From Acanthornis magna (Eukaryota > Chordata > Aves > Passeriformes > Acanthizidae), in NCBI GenBank assembly GCA_036785705.1, contig JAWUZG010000084.1, positions 13,901,501-13,965,500 on the forward strand: 64,000 bases of DNA. The letters run 5' to 3'. The stretch's first letter is position 1. Each line of letters begins with the position of its first letter. The notes beneath the pieces were generated by a model. It was not told the origin of the DNA. It did no database searches and saw only the letters and a program-made list of their open reading frames with translations. The translations under genes and the position numbers were made by a program. Shown here piece after piece: positions 1-20,768 of the stretch.

Positions 1-7586
<7,586 letters not shown>

Positions 7587-7591
7587 CTATG

Positions 7592-9570
7592 GTAAGTGGT
7601 GGAAGCAGGAGGTGGGGTGCAGTGGGGGAACATTGGAAGAAGGGTAGGAGGTGACTTGCAGATGCATTTGCCTGCAAACAAATGCAGCAGGAACAATTTC
7701 AGCAGCAGGTATTTTTTAATACCAACACCTTTTGGATTGAAACAGCATTTTTCTGTCAAAACATAGGTAAGTAAAAATTCCCACTTTCCTGAGGAAGTGT
7801 GTGGCAAGGAAGGGTTTTTTATCCCCCCCCCCCCCCCCATTTTGTGTAATCAAATTCTATACAACTGTATTTTTTTTTTAAAGCATGTTTTGTCATGCTT
7901 TCCCCGGGAAAGCTGCTGCTGCTCTGAAAGAGGAGTTAAGCTGGTGTTGAAGGTGTACAGATCACTGCATGCTCACCAGGCTGGCTCTAGAAGAGTTCAG
8001 ATGAAGAGCAGGGTGGCTGCGTGGCCTCCTAATGCACTCACATAAACTGCCACATCCTAAAGCTTTAGAGCAGACCTGTCTCGCTGTGAAAGTCCTATGT
8101 TCCTCAGAAGAGTTTTCCCCATTAGATCTATCCCGTGGGATATTTGGAACTGATGCAATGTTGAGAATTAGCCATAAGGGGGCTGTTTGCTTTTATAAAT
8201 TGTGTGTGCTAGAGCCAGAAACTGTGTTTTTCAGATTGTTTATGTTCACTTGCCTGTTTTTCTTCTTTTTCTTCCCTCGATATTTTTTTTTTCTAATTAT
8301 GAGTTTATTTAAAACACTGCTGGATAGCAGTCAGGGAGAGCTTCTATTGTTGTCCCTGCATGTGCTGGCTAGCCTTATGTGAAAGGCCTGGGAATATCTG
8401 TCGGTATAACCAACTCCTTCCATGGAAGAAATGTAGAGAGGGGCAACTGGGGATGAGTGCACCTGGGAGATCTATATATAAGGACATATGGGACTGGGCT
8501 TTAGCAGAAAAGCCTACATGAACATTGCCCCTAAGTCTCCCAAGCTCCCGTACTGGCGCTTCACCCCTTAAAACAACTGCTGGAGTCCTAAAGAGAAGTG
8601 TACTGTATCCAGAGATGGTGTTAAGAGGATCTTATGAAGGCAGAGATGGGCATCTGGTTTCCTCCAACACTTTTTGAGCTAGAGGCCATGAGCACAGCAG
8701 AGCTCTTCCTCCTGTCCCTCCCCCCTCACAAGGCAAAAAAACCCCAACAAAACAGTGCTGGCAATGTTTGCTTCCTATGAGCAAAAACCCACCCCTGCAC
8801 CACACCCCTCCGCTCCCAGCTGAGGCACGTGAGGTCGGCTGGGGGCCGAGCTGAATGCTGTGCCCAGCACACTTATCGCTGCTAAGGGAGATTTTTCCAG
8901 ATGTTTGTGTCCTCCAGATGTTCAGGAGCGTTTCCTCCGGATGGGGATATGAGCTCAAGGCTTGTTTCCTGCTCTGGCTCACAGCTGACGGCACGGGCAA
9001 GAAGGGCTGGGAAAGAGTCACTTGGAATCACTCCTCTCTGTTAAGGGAACATGCCCTGCAAGTTGCCTATGTCTTTTTCTGGTGAGGCAGAATCTGGAAA
9101 CAGACAGACATCCCAGCTTAATCTAGCTGCAGTGACCAACAGCAGAGAGGGAGGAACATCAAGGCACAAAAGGAGAAGTGAGGCAAAGACATGCTGGAAC
9201 TTGGGGAGAAGAAGGGTGGGTGTGTGGCAAGGAAAATCTGGCTGCATTTGTCCTGGACTAATTTTGTGGTTCCCATCATCCCTGGAGGAAGTGGAAAGAT
9301 CTTGCCAAACAGTGTCCCTTCCCACAAGAAGGTTCAGACAGAGGCAGAAGGTCTAGTAAGGTGCCCAACTGACACCAAGGTTTGTTCCCTTCAGCAGATG
9401 TGCAGATACTTTGCTGAGCCAGGCCCACACTTCTAAGACCTGTATAGCCTTTTGCTTTTGCTCTGTGGGCACTAACAGGGTCATCCCAAAATGTGAGGGA
9501 TGAGTACTAGGAACAGCCCCGCTGGTTCTAACAGGGAATGGATGCTAATGAGTGTCCTCTTCTGTTTCAG
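7592..9570 (+). other. HRAS 3'UTR intron
   Basis: Donor gtaagt at 7592 and acceptor tctgtttcag ending at 9570. The intron is 2.0 kb and lies wholly after the stop codon. It contains a C16 run at 7823-7838 and a TATA-like string near 8471. No coding sequence was recognised. Confidence 0.85.
7823..7838. repeat. C16 homopolymer
   Basis: Sixteen consecutive C residues inside the HRAS 3'UTR intron, preceded by a T run. This is the second long C tract in HRAS introns. Confidence 0.9.
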
Positions 9571-9875
9571 CTGACTGGACCGTGTCTTGGAGAGGTTCCT
9601 ACTGTGCAGTGCGCAAGGAAAGAGGTGAAGCGAAGGAAGAAGCAAATGGATTCAGAGGAGAAAAGGGGGGGAGAGGAGGAGGAAGAGGACAGGGGGAGCA
9701 TGACCCCCTCCAAGGACTATCTCGCACTTCACCTAAGCCTGCGGCAAACAACTTTTTTTTTCTTTCTTTTTTTTTATCCCCATCCCCTCATCCTTTGGCC
9801 TCCTCCCACCCTGGCAACTGTACAAAGCCACAGATTGAATCACAGTAAATTATTATTTGATCGTCTCAACAAATC
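9571..9875 (+). other. HRAS: HRAS terminal non-coding exon (3'UTR)
   Basis: The acceptor tcttctgtttcag at 9558-9570 opens an exon that continues the mRNA from the donor at 7592. It has a purine-rich GAGGAGGAAGAGG-type block near 9640-9700 and T-rich tracts near 9750-9775. It ends with GAATCACAGTAAATTATT, which closely matches the end of human HRAS mRNA as I remember it. The 3' boundary is an estimate from the poly(A) signal. Confidence 0.8.
9844..9849 (+). terminator. HRAS: HRAS poly(A) signal, non-canonical AGTAAA
   Basis: AGTAAA sits in ATCACAGTAAATTATT with no AATAAA nearby. Cleavage is expected about 10-30 nt downstream, and a GT-rich stretch (gatggctgtgtt) at 9881-9892 fits a downstream element. 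Human HRAS uses the same hexamer in nearly the same context, from memory. Confidence 0.75.
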
Positions 9876-12800
9876 ACCTTGATGGCTGTGTTCTCCTTCC
9901 AGAGGCTGCTGCTGCTGGTGCTCCAAAAGGATCGCTGGTGGGATGGCGGGGAGGAAGGGGTGTTGACATTTGCTCTCCACAGACCAAGGTTATGCTGTAG
10001 ATCATGGAGGTAATTGGGGTGGGTGGGAGAGATAAGCTCTCTTTCAGGGCAAGACAGCTTGTCTCTGTCTCCAGCAAGTCTTTGTCATATCCTCCCCAGC
10101 CCATCTGAAACTCTTTGCTGGCCCTGAGTTTTGGTAGGGTGGAAGAGTGCAACCAGTCCGAGCCTGTTCTTGGTGCTCCCTTGAGTGCTTTGCTTTCAGT
10201 CTAGTCCTTGTGGGATTTATGGCCTCAGATGCAATGCCTGGAAGACGCATTAGGGAGGAGATCTGAGAGCTGGGTTCACCTCAGCTGGTACCAGTTTGTT
10301 GCTTCCCTGACTCCTTTCCTGGCAGCTCTTTTTGGCACGAGACCTCCATTATGTATTGTGCTCTAGAGGTAGAATGAGGCCTTTTTGGTTCCTTCCAGCA
10401 CCTAACACCTGTATAGCACCTGTTAGGTATGCTCACACTTGTATAGCACATACACCTTGGGCTGCTGCAGTATGTACAGGTAAGCAAATCCTCATCTGCC
10501 CTGTGCACAGCTTTGTTACTGGTGAGCACATCGAGAAGGGCTCTCCTGCATTGCAGAAGATGCCTGGCTGCTCAGCAACTAAGACTAAAGGATTCAGGCT
10601 TCCAGTCCTTGAGTTTAGAGTGGGTAAGAGTGCTTTGGATAAGAACTAATTTGTTGGGAGCCTCATCTTGCTCAGCTCTGGTCGTTTGAGGTTTTTGCCT
10701 GAGGTCTGACCCATGTGCCTTTCACTTGCAGCCCCAAAACAAGGCATTGCACTCAGTGCAGCGGGTGGCTTGGTACTTCCTGCCTTTCCTTCTCCCAAGC
10801 TATTGCACAGGCTAATTTAGGTGGCATCCAGAATTAGAAGCATCAAAGGGGGAAGGTGATCCAGCTGAGTGCAGCAGGGAGCTGTTCTGCATGGGCTAGC
10901 CCAGGCCTGAAGAGGTGCTGGGTTTGGCAGCCAAGGCTGGTCTGGCTTGGGAGCGGCGAGGGCGGTGTGAGTCACAAGCCTCACATTGGCAAAACCAGTA
11001 CAGAAACCCTGGTCACCCCCAGCACAAAGCCACAGCCCACCCAGGGCTTCCTAGCATCCATGCGGGCAGCCTCCCATCCCACTCCACATCCTCTGTCATG
11101 CTAGGCAGCAGCACAATGAACACAGAATTCAACTCCCATGCTGCTTGGGGGTGCTGCTTTTGCTTTTGGCCTGGGCAAGAGAGGACTTGTGCTAATGGCT
11201 TGCTTTTTGTACATGCCTGCTCTGAACTGCTGTGGGGCACAGCCCCCACCCTGGCTGCAGCTGCCTGGCACCCTCTTGCTGCTGGAGAAGGGCTGATACT
11301 GGCTGGAATGGGAGAAGTTGCCCAAGGGGACAGTGCCCTGCCTTTAGCTGGGTGTGCTGTTTGCAGCAGCATCTGTCCCTGTACTGGAGGATTGCTGAAG
11401 ATGCTGGGCCTGGTGTTACATGGTGGGACTGGACCAGAGACTGCCAGAAAACCTCCCACCCTGAGTTGTTTGAAGCGCAAAGCCTGGAAGTGGTGGGGTT
11501 TGTTCCTAAGTTTGCAGCTTGTGCACAACTGGCCATGGGACAGAGGGCAGGGGTACTTTGTCCTTCTAGAAGATGACATGGGGATTGGCATGGGGCTCAT
11601 GCTTGGTAGTCTTACTGCACTAGGAACCTGGTACTCATTTGCAGTAGAACTTATTCGATCCTTCCCCAGGCCATTGGTGGAGGATGGAGTAGCTGTGTCT
11701 GGAGTCCTTCAGAGAAGTAACACTCTGGGGCTCTCTCGAGGACTGGATGGCTCTAACCACTGAGAGTCTCCTCTCATTTCTGGTTGGGAGCCAAATGCCA
11801 CAGTTAAGGACTGGGAGCTGTGATTAAGGAAGCTGAGAACCTCCACCGAGCACCAGGGACGAGGTGTCTTCAAAGGGCAGGCAACAGCTGCAGTTCCAAG
11901 AAACTGGCACATCTTGGTGATGGTGTGCTAGAACAGCACTGGCCAGAATACAGACTACTTCAAGAGTTTGTTCAAGAGCAGGAAGCTGAAGTGGAAGCAT
12001 CTCCCTTTCAGAGAGGTTTCTGCACTCAGGGTAAGGTTTTCAAGCTTCTCAAATGGTGCTAGTCAGTAACAGACCATCACAGGAGCTGGTTAGCTTTTTG
12101 CTGTAATTAGGTCACGAGAAACCCAGACTTGGGTCAATGTTCAAGTTCATGTTAAAAGTTGGAGGTAGGTTGGGAACAAAAGAAGATGCTAAAAGCCTGA
12201 CACCACAGCTCTTCTCCAAAAAGCATGTATTAATGTTGTACTGCATCTTTGTTTCAGGAGGAGAATTACAACAGATCAAGATACATCAGCTGTGATCTGG
12301 TGTGAGCTTTGCTCTTGGCAAAAACCAGATTGTATCACTTCTCTCAGGTGAAGCTGTTACTTCGGACTTGGCTTTTTCACTTGGTGCCTTGGTGCTGGTA
12401 ATTTGGGCACAGGACAGCAACTTGCTGGCTCATGACAGGCAGGAGGTCAGTATGTGAGCTCATGATGTGTTCTCTGCTAGCTGAACTTCTTGAGTCTGAA
12501 AGTAATTCCAGGATTACAGTTTCACTGGAGTGAACATAGCTTGGAGAAGAAACTGGGGGATTTGGAGTTGATTTTCCCCATAGTTACTCAAGGCACATTT
12601 GTTCTAGAAGTACCTGGGCTGGCCGATGGAGTTTTCAGACACCGCAGTTGTTTCCCTTATGACAAGGAGTTTGTTGCATATTTCAGTTCTGCTTCTGTGA
12701 CACAAGCTCAGGTGAGCAGAATGTGTATTCTGATTATTCCTGTTGCATGGCTGAAGCTGAAAGAGTCCACAAAGGTGAGCTTTTTGCTATATTTGAGTAC

Positions 12801-15800
12801 ATCAGCTCATCTCTGGCTGTTGTGATCTCTTCAGCTGGTCACAGCAATGCTGAACTAAACTTGGTACTGTGTTGTGGATCTCCAGCCAGTGTGAAAATTG
12901 CCTCTGAGAAGGCTTCAGTCAGCATTCTACAGATTCTGTTGATAGTGCACATCCCATGATGGAGGAGTGCCACGTTTGAACCCGTACTTAAATGACAGAA
13001 TAGCTGATGAAGTCTGGTCTAGTCTGGTCAGGTCCAGGTGTCTAAGGACAGATGTGTATTACATGTTTTTCTCTCACATCATGTAAGTGCCCCACACCCT
13101 GTTACAGAGGGGTTGGGGCTCCAGAGACATCACGGCTGAGTCAACCGATGGAATTGCTTACTAGTCCTTAAAGATGCTGATTAAGTGCTGGAACAGATCT
13201 CATCCTTTTTGGTCTGTGAGGGCTTCCACAGGAGCATTCTCCTAAGCCAGCAGAGAGGGTGACTCCAAAGCAGGTGGTGCTTGTTGAGGGCTTTTGGAAG
13301 GACCTGGGTTGAGCAGGAGCTGGCAGCAATGACAGTGCTGGAGTGAGATGTGAGGATGGTGGTGGGAGCAGCTGAATAAAAGGCTGGGTTTTAATGGAGC
13401 AGCCTTGGCTAAACGCTGGCCTCATCCTCCTAACCTGCAGCGTGGTTGGGTAAAGAGGAGCAGACCTGATTTCCCTTCTGGACTCCAGCCACTGCTGCAG
13501 ACCTTTCCAGCCTAAGCAGTACTTCTGTATCACTTCTTGCCTCCACCATAAAGGTAAGCGAAGCCACCCAAGAAACAGCTTCCCCAAAACCTGAGGTTAT
13601 GTAAGTCTGTAGGCTTAGATGTTCCAGGAACAGGGCTCTGATGGGAGGCCAGGCTGAGTGGTCTCCAGGGCACCAGAATGGCCCAGGCTCTTCATGGGAT
13701 GGTCGGAGGCAGGGGCTTGTGGTATCGCATCCCATGCATCCACAGGTACCTCTTAGGAGCTCATACCAATTTTGGACAAAAATGGAAGTTTCTTAGTTTA
13801 CCTTTCTCTGTGCCTTAGGAGGAGCCTGTTTTACTGTGTGGAAGAATAGTGCTAAATAATCCAGGCTTTAGTTACTCCAATCCCTTGACTCATTTCTTTG
13901 TGTGTGCCTTCAAAGCCTTCTCCATCCCCATCTTGGACTCTTGTAACTGCTGCCAGTGAGTAAGGATGCTTGTGGGCTGGGTCCACCTGCTGCATCTCCT
14001 AGTGAGATGTTTCAGTTCTGGTTTGGTTGTCTCCTTTACTGTCCTGGTGCCCATATCCTTCTAGGTGAAAAGGATGGTGGTGTTATGTCCTGTGGGCTTC
14101 CTCAGCCGCTGAGACTGTAGGATTTGGGAGATGGGTTGGGAAGGAGTCAGACCTGCCTCCTTCAACTGCCAGGCTGTTACTTTCTCCATATGCTGCTTTG
14201 TCTGTGGGGATCTGCTGTAGGAAGGGGGTGATATTGCTCAGAGGATGGTGTGACAGCCACCATCCTGGCCACCAGCAACTGGTGGGAACAAGGACAGGCA
14301 GATGAGTCTGGCCCCATGTGCAGCTCCCTTGCTCTTGCTGTGGATACAGGGTTTGTGGCTTAGGAGAGCCAAGGTACTAGCCCCAGCTGGGGCTGCTGGG
14401 GCTTGGGGGTGCCCATGCTCTGCTCTCCAAGTCCCAGCCACCACTGCCACAGCCCCTCTCCAGCACACGAGGAGCATGAGAGCAGCATGTAGCTGCCACA
14501 GGTGCCACAGCAGCAGGACACGATAGCACATGAGGAGCAGGTGAGCAGCACAGCAAGCCCAAGAGGAGGAACACTCCCAGGCCCAGCCACACTCAACTGC
14601 CTCTGCCAAATTGGCTGGGGCACAAAGCTGCCAGACACAGCACACCCATCTCTCTCCCCCCTGCTACATCCTGGGAGCAGAGCCTAAACCAGCACAAAGC
14701 CTTGCTCCCTCCCTCAGCTTGGCTCTGCTCCAGACTCCACTTAGCATCAATTATTCAGTGCCGACTGGCTGAAGCCGTGCGGAGGCACGCAGGGGTTGAT
14801 GAGCTTTCCATGTTGTGGGAGGTGGGCAGGAATGGTGAGGAGTGCAGCCGGGGCTTGGCAGAGAGCCAGCAAGCAGCGAGGACAGACGTAGTCACCCACC
14901 TGTCCCAGCTCCTGGCACTGCTGGTGTGGCTGTTCCTGAGTCAGGAAGGAGAGGAGCCACAGGGGGCTGCCAGGGCACCAGAGCTGAGCACAGCTTGGGG
15001 GGTTTGCAGTTCTGTCTTGGGGACCAGCCCTGGGAGCTGGAGAGCTGGTGTGACAACAGCACTGGCTCCACCAGGGAAAGGGGGAGAGGGAATACTGGCA
15101 AATACCAAGTGCAGAGGAAGGGGTTGTGGGAGAGCCAGTCCCTGGCTGATAAGACCACTGGAATTTAAGCAGCAGCCTCAATACCATCTACAGCATTCAT
15201 TTGCTGCTGTTTCCAGAGCTGTCCAGCAAGTGGGTATCTGTAATCTTGGGCTTTGGGATTGTCCTGCTCTTTGTCCCCTGCAAGTAGCACCCAGGCCCTG
15301 GGAGGCACAGGAGGGGACAAGGGGTACTGCTGGAATGATGCAGGGGCTGTCTACCCTCCCATCCCCTCGGGGACAGGAGTACCTCCTGTGCTGGCACCTC
15401 CCTGCTGTGTGGAGCATGGGAGCATGCCATGACCTGGTGCTCCTGGCAGCAGCTGGAGGCCAAGCATTCAGTCCAGGCTGGACACCAGCCATGGCTTATG
15501 TTTGCCCCGAGGTCTTTCACTGCTCTAGTAAGGGAGGAAAGGCTTAGGCTTACCTGTGGGAAAGTCCCAGGGGTAGTCTCCCCCTGGGAAGGACTCTGCC
15601 ATGGGTGGGACTCTGCTCCCTACCTGGGAGCCCCATTAAGCATCAGTTCAAGGCTGGGTACTTCTGTGGCTCCTGCATTAGCTGGAGGAATGCTGTCAGA
15701 GGAGGTCGTGGAGCCATGCCTGTCCCTCATCCTTGTAGAGCCAGGGTGAAAGTACCACAGCCACAAGGCCACAACTGGGCACATGCAGGGAGTCTGGGAA

Positions 15801-18800
15801 TAAAGGATACCAATAAGTAGTATCTTACTCCATTTTTTCTCAACAACCAATTGAACCAAGGCTGTGTAATGGAGGAACACAACCCTCAAACCTGGCACAA
15901 ATCACCTTGCCTTGCAGAAACTACCCTTCTGGACACCTCTGCTCTCTCCTTGGCACAGATACTTTTTCAACAGTTGGATAAATGCCATATCTAAACCCTG
16001 CACTGCCTGTCAGGTAAGTAATCATGGCAGATGTTCAAACCTGGTCCCACCTGGCATTGCCTGAGAGCCAACAGGTTCACAGGGTCTGGTGGCAGGGAGG
16101 TGCGAAAAAGCAGCTTGTGCAACAGGGCTGCTTGTGTGCACCTGGAACATGGGAGGGATGAGCTTTGCTTCACTCCAGCCTTAGGGATCTCACCCTTGCT
16201 CATGGTGCTTCATCCCTGTGCTGGCATCCAGTGTGAAATGGCACAGGAGATGTGCCAAGAGCTGCATCCTCAGGGCGCTCCTATACCAGTAAACACTGTG
16301 GTGGTCAGTGGTGCTGGAGTTTTGTTTTTCTGCAGTGTTGCAGACCAGGTTTTAGCCAGTTAATATAAATGAGCTAATTTAAGGGCACTGGAGAGCAATT
16401 TTTGTTCCTGTTTGACCTCGTAGGTGGGGCAAGGCAGTGATGGAAGCAGGAAAACCAGGCTACAGTACTCAGCAATACACATGGGGATGCCAATTTCGGG
16501 CGCTGCTCTTAAAACCTAGGGCAGCGTTTGGCTAATTCTGGCCCCTCCATTTGCTGTCAGTCTTTGTGCCCTGTGTGCTACTCTGGCAGAGACAGATGCC
16601 CTGTGTTTACCATAAACATGCTGCTTAAGACCAAGTGGCAGCTTTCTCTCAGGGGAGCCAGAACACTGCTCACATATAACGCCTCAAAGGCAACAGCACC
16701 ATGGTCATCTAAGCCCAGGAAGCCCTGGCCACAAAACCTGGGGTGTGTCAGAGGTACTGCTCACTCACAGCTTTTTAAAATTCATCTTCAGCTGTCAACA
16801 GCACCACCTTATGCTCCCAGTGACTGCTGTATACGTGACTCAGCCCTGACTCACGAGTGTGAGTCGCACTCACCCACCCACCTGCTGTGCAAGGAGCTGT
16901 GTCCCCCCGCTCCCTGTCCTGTGCAACCCTCCCTACACTGCCTTATGTGCAGGACAATAAACTCCAAGCACAAAATCTTGGACAAAAAGAAGCTTCAGCA
17001 GCACTGCTGATCAGCAGCTGTGTGTCAGAAGGGATGCTGCCCTTTGCTCAGCTGGGAGAGGACAGTGGTAAGTAGAAAGGAACATTTTTCTTGCCACTGC
17101 TGCTGGGGATGCCTGGATTTAACTACAGTAGAAGATCAGGGAGGAAAGCAGAGATGGAGCAGGATGAACCTGTTGCAGCTGAAGTACACCCAATGAACCA
17201 AGCTAGAAGTCATCAAGAGAAGGCAACCAGCCTTGCTGCAGCTTCTGTCCCTGTAAGAAACCTTGTGGAGTCTGAATTTATGCTAAACTTCTTTAACCGT
17301 TATTATTACAACCATGTAAAACAGCATCAAACACTCGGGACAGTTTGGATCAGCATAAAAAGGAATGATTGACTTTTCTTCCCAAAAAAACCCTTTAAAA
17401 AAAACAAACTAAACAAACCAAAAAGCACAGACATAAAAACGTTGTTTTTTAAAGTAATAATACATTAGAAAGAGTCATGGAGGAAGCGTTCCACGCTGTA
17501 AACAAGAATAGCAAATAAAAGCAGATGGTAGCCAGGCTCTCAAAGTGCATGGCCGAGAAACCCTGACCTCAACCTCTGGCCCCGGCTGGAGCTGGGTCCT
17601 GTGGCTCCTGCTGCCTGCCAGTGCTGCAGCCACTCAAAGTGCTCAATCACAAACAAACAACACAAAGAAAAACAAACCAAACCTAAAATAACCCAAACCC
17701 ACAGCGTTGGTCTTTACCTCTACATGGAAGGCAGGAAGACCAGCATCGTCTCAGGGCTGAGGGCAAGGATGGGGGAGCTGCTTTCCCATGTTTGCTCACA
17801 GTAAGAGTGGTTTTTGCTGAGGGGTTGAGACTGTTGCAGGAGGCTGGGCAGGGATGCAAGTGGCTTGGGCCAGTTAATTTGTCCTGCTGCACTGCCACCC
17901 TCATCCTTCTCCTTCCTTTCCTATTCCCAGCGAAAGAGCTGAGGCTGGCCAGGCCTTACTGCCACAGACCCACCATGGCTGCAGCTTTGTCTGCAGCAAA
18001 GAGGCAGAGGAGGAGTTGGGAGTGGGCAGCTCCTTGGGGATCATGAGTTGATGTGCTGAAGTGAGAACATCACACCAAGGACAGCAACGCACATTGCTGG
18101 TTCCCAGTCAGCTGTGACAGAGTGCCTCTTCCCAAAACTACCAGCTTTCAGGGCCTGCAGGTTAGAGAAGAGTTTCTTAGGTGGCAGGGTGAAGAGCTTG
18201 GAAACCTTCCCAGCAAGAAGCACAGTAGTAGGAAAGGGGAGCCTGTGACCAAAAGTTCCTGAAACGAGCTGGTGTTTTCCCCCAGGCCTGAAGGTGACTG
18301 AGGACCCTGCTGCTCATTCCCATTAGGGCTTGGAAAGAAGGCCAACCCTTGCCCCTCAAAATTCACGTTGAACATCATGCACCAAACCCCATGCAATGAG
18401 TACTGTGCATTTGACAGCTCTCCAAAATTAGAGCAAACCACCTTTTTAAATGTTAATACTGCAAAACATCCCAGACACACACTCGGTGAGGAGCCTAGGT
18501 GCACAACCAACATGATGTGCAAAGGCTGTGTGCCTGAAATGAGGGGAAATGGGTCAAAACAAGGGGAAAGAGGTCTCAGCTCTTGCATGCGTGATGCTCA
18601 GATGCGTTAGAAGGAGTCCTATGTGGGCTTCAAGGAGAGGACAGAGCCCCAAGCTACAGAAGCCAAGCCAAGATGTGACCAACAGCCCTCAGATGTTTCT
18701 TGGTGCTTCCCAGCAAGCTTAGTGGCCAGTGGTCTGCTAGCAAAAGGCAATGGATAACTGTCCTGAAATACTGCTCAGGTATTTTGACATACAAAGAGGT

Positions 18801-20768
18801 TTAACGACGCACAGTTACGGAAAAACATACTCTAAATTAAAAACAATTCAAACACTATTGTCCTAGAAAGGACCTGTGGTGTCTCAAAACACAAATACTG
18901 AACATTCAAAGAGCACTTTTCCTCAAACAGCAACGCTGGACTCCTCACAACACCCCTGCGAGGTAGCTAATACAGTTATCCCTGCTCTGCAGAGGGAGAA
19001 GATGGGCAAGGTTGGAGGCCCAGAGGAAGATGGGGTCTGGGACAGAGCTGGGGTTGCAATGAAAGCTGAGGGTGCTGTGGTCTGGCTGACTACATCCAAA
19101 GATCTGATGCTCCCTTCAACACTCCCTGCTGCAAACATAAACCACCACACGTACACAAGGCAAAATAAACCCTGATAAGTCATAGAACCATAGAATATGT
19201 TGAGCTGGATGGATCCACCATGATCATCAAGTCCAGCTCCTGGAACCCACAAAGTAATTTAGTGGAAGCCGCCTGCTGGTCTTTCAGGTAGGCTTTAGAT
19301 CAGATTATGCCATAGAAGCAGCCTGTGACATAAAAAAATAGTTTTCAAAGTCTCCTTAGAACTTAGAGGAGCTTTTGCCCAGGGTCTCTGCTGCAGGGAT
19401 AGGAGTCCCACTTACAGTCCCACTGAATGTGGCACTTGCAGCCACCCCTTCTGGACAGCGGAGTCAAATCCAGCATCTCTGGACTACATCCTGCACTTTC
19501 ACTGATCTGCCTTCCTGATGAAGTCCCCTCACCTCTAGGAGTGAATTAGATGCTGGAACTAGAATTTTGGACCAGTTCTTTCCATGGGGTTTCCCCCCAA
19601 GTCCATGCACACCTCCAGCCAATGGCTTGGGCTGTGCAGCAGCAGCACCTTGGTATGGGGAGGAGATGGACAGGCCTCTAGGACTTGGTGCATGAAGGGC
19701 AAGCAGGCATGTGGGCACCTATCCATGTCCAGGTTTCCTTCCTGTTGTTAATTCTGTGTGGGCTCAGCCAGAAGGACTAAGACCAGGTTCTGGGCAATGT
19801 GCTCTCCCGTCTCCAATTCCTATGCCCTTTCCACCCTGACATTTAACTTACTCAAAGCAAACATGGACTTATCTGGGGCACCATGATTAGATGCCATCAC
19901 ACCTCCAACAACTTGGTAGTGCAGGCAGGTTTCCTGAGCCAGCAGCCCCTCTTCCTGTTCGGGGAACAGAAAGGCAGCGAGCCTGCTCGCCGCACTGGCC
20001 CTGCAAGGGAAAAGCCAGCAGAAAGGGCACTCAGCCCAAGAGAACAGGCTCCACCTTCATCACTGTCCTTGTCATCTTGAGAACCTGGGAAAGAACCACT
20101 CTGCTGGCAGTCCCCCACCACGGTGACACCAAGGAGACATCACAGGGACTCAGCAGCTGTTAAATCTGTCCCGGACACCATCTACCATGGTGACAGGAGC
20201 CGGATACAGCCGGGCACTGCTTTGTGGAATTGCATAGAAGGGGCAGCGGGCTGCCTGTGTCCTGCCAGGATGCCATGGCACTGCCTGGAAATCCTGCTGC
20301 CTACAACTGCAGCTCTGGGAAATGGAATAAAGATCTATTGCTACAAAGGCCTTTGAAAGCAATGCTGTGGCTGCACCAATGGGGCATTTTAAAGAAGGCG
20401 TTTCGGACTCTGACACCTTGTGCCTGCTTCCTTCCCACAGCAGGGAGGAGCGGGAGAAAACACGCAACACATTCACCAGCCCTGCCTCTTCCCCCAAGCG
20501 ATGAGGCTTAGGGAGCTTTGAGGAACAAAAAATGAAAGCATTTTCCAATTTGTCCATAGGAAACACGCAAATCCAATCTGCTGGTGTCTCCTAGTGCTGG
20601 TGGCCACTGCTTCATCTCCTCGCTGGGCGTTCGTACCAAAGCACAGCTTGACGTGCGATGGTGCTGTGCTGTCACCCCGACAGCCCTGCTGACAGAAGGG
20701 GATGCTGTAAATGGGGCAAGGGTGCTGCTCCAGAGCCCACTTCTTCTCCCTCACCTTCCCCATCCCCA
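9876..20768. other. Convergent intergenic region between HRAS and the RabGAP gene, including the RabGAP 3'UTR
   Basis: No gene is supported. The 20-kb side must hold the 3'UTR of the minus-strand gene, but I saw no AATAAA or ATTAAA on the minus strand between about 17.2 and 20.77 kb. Two plus-strand open frames of about 280 codons (10915-11763 and 14702-15547) lie in GC-rich sequence, are overlapped by long frames on the other strand and resemble no family I know. A-rich simple sequence occurs near 17385-17420 and 17650-17700. Confidence 0.6.
19179..19250 (-). repeat. CR1 LINE 3'-end remnant
   Basis: Begins tcatagaaccatagaat, the reverse complement of the CR1 3'-terminal (ATTCTATG)-type repeat. 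It continues into gatcatcaagtccagctcctgg, a degraded match to the CR1 3'UTR. About 70 nt survive. Confidence 0.75.

Noticed and set aside
8468..8484. TATA-like string (ctatatataagga) as a promoter
   Set aside because: It lies inside the HRAS 3'UTR intron with no downstream gene or initiator context; an isolated match is expected by chance.
10915..11763. Plus-strand open frame of 282 codons between HRAS and the RabGAP gene
   Set aside because: No recognisable domain or motif, overlapped by long frames in other phases and on the minus strand (11013-11600), GC-rich sequence poor in stops. Chance is the simpler reading.
14702..15547. Plus-strand open frame of 281 codons
   Set aside because: Same reasons: GC-rich, several overlapping frames on both strands, composition (Trp-, Cys- and Gly-rich) unlike a typical protein, no splice context.
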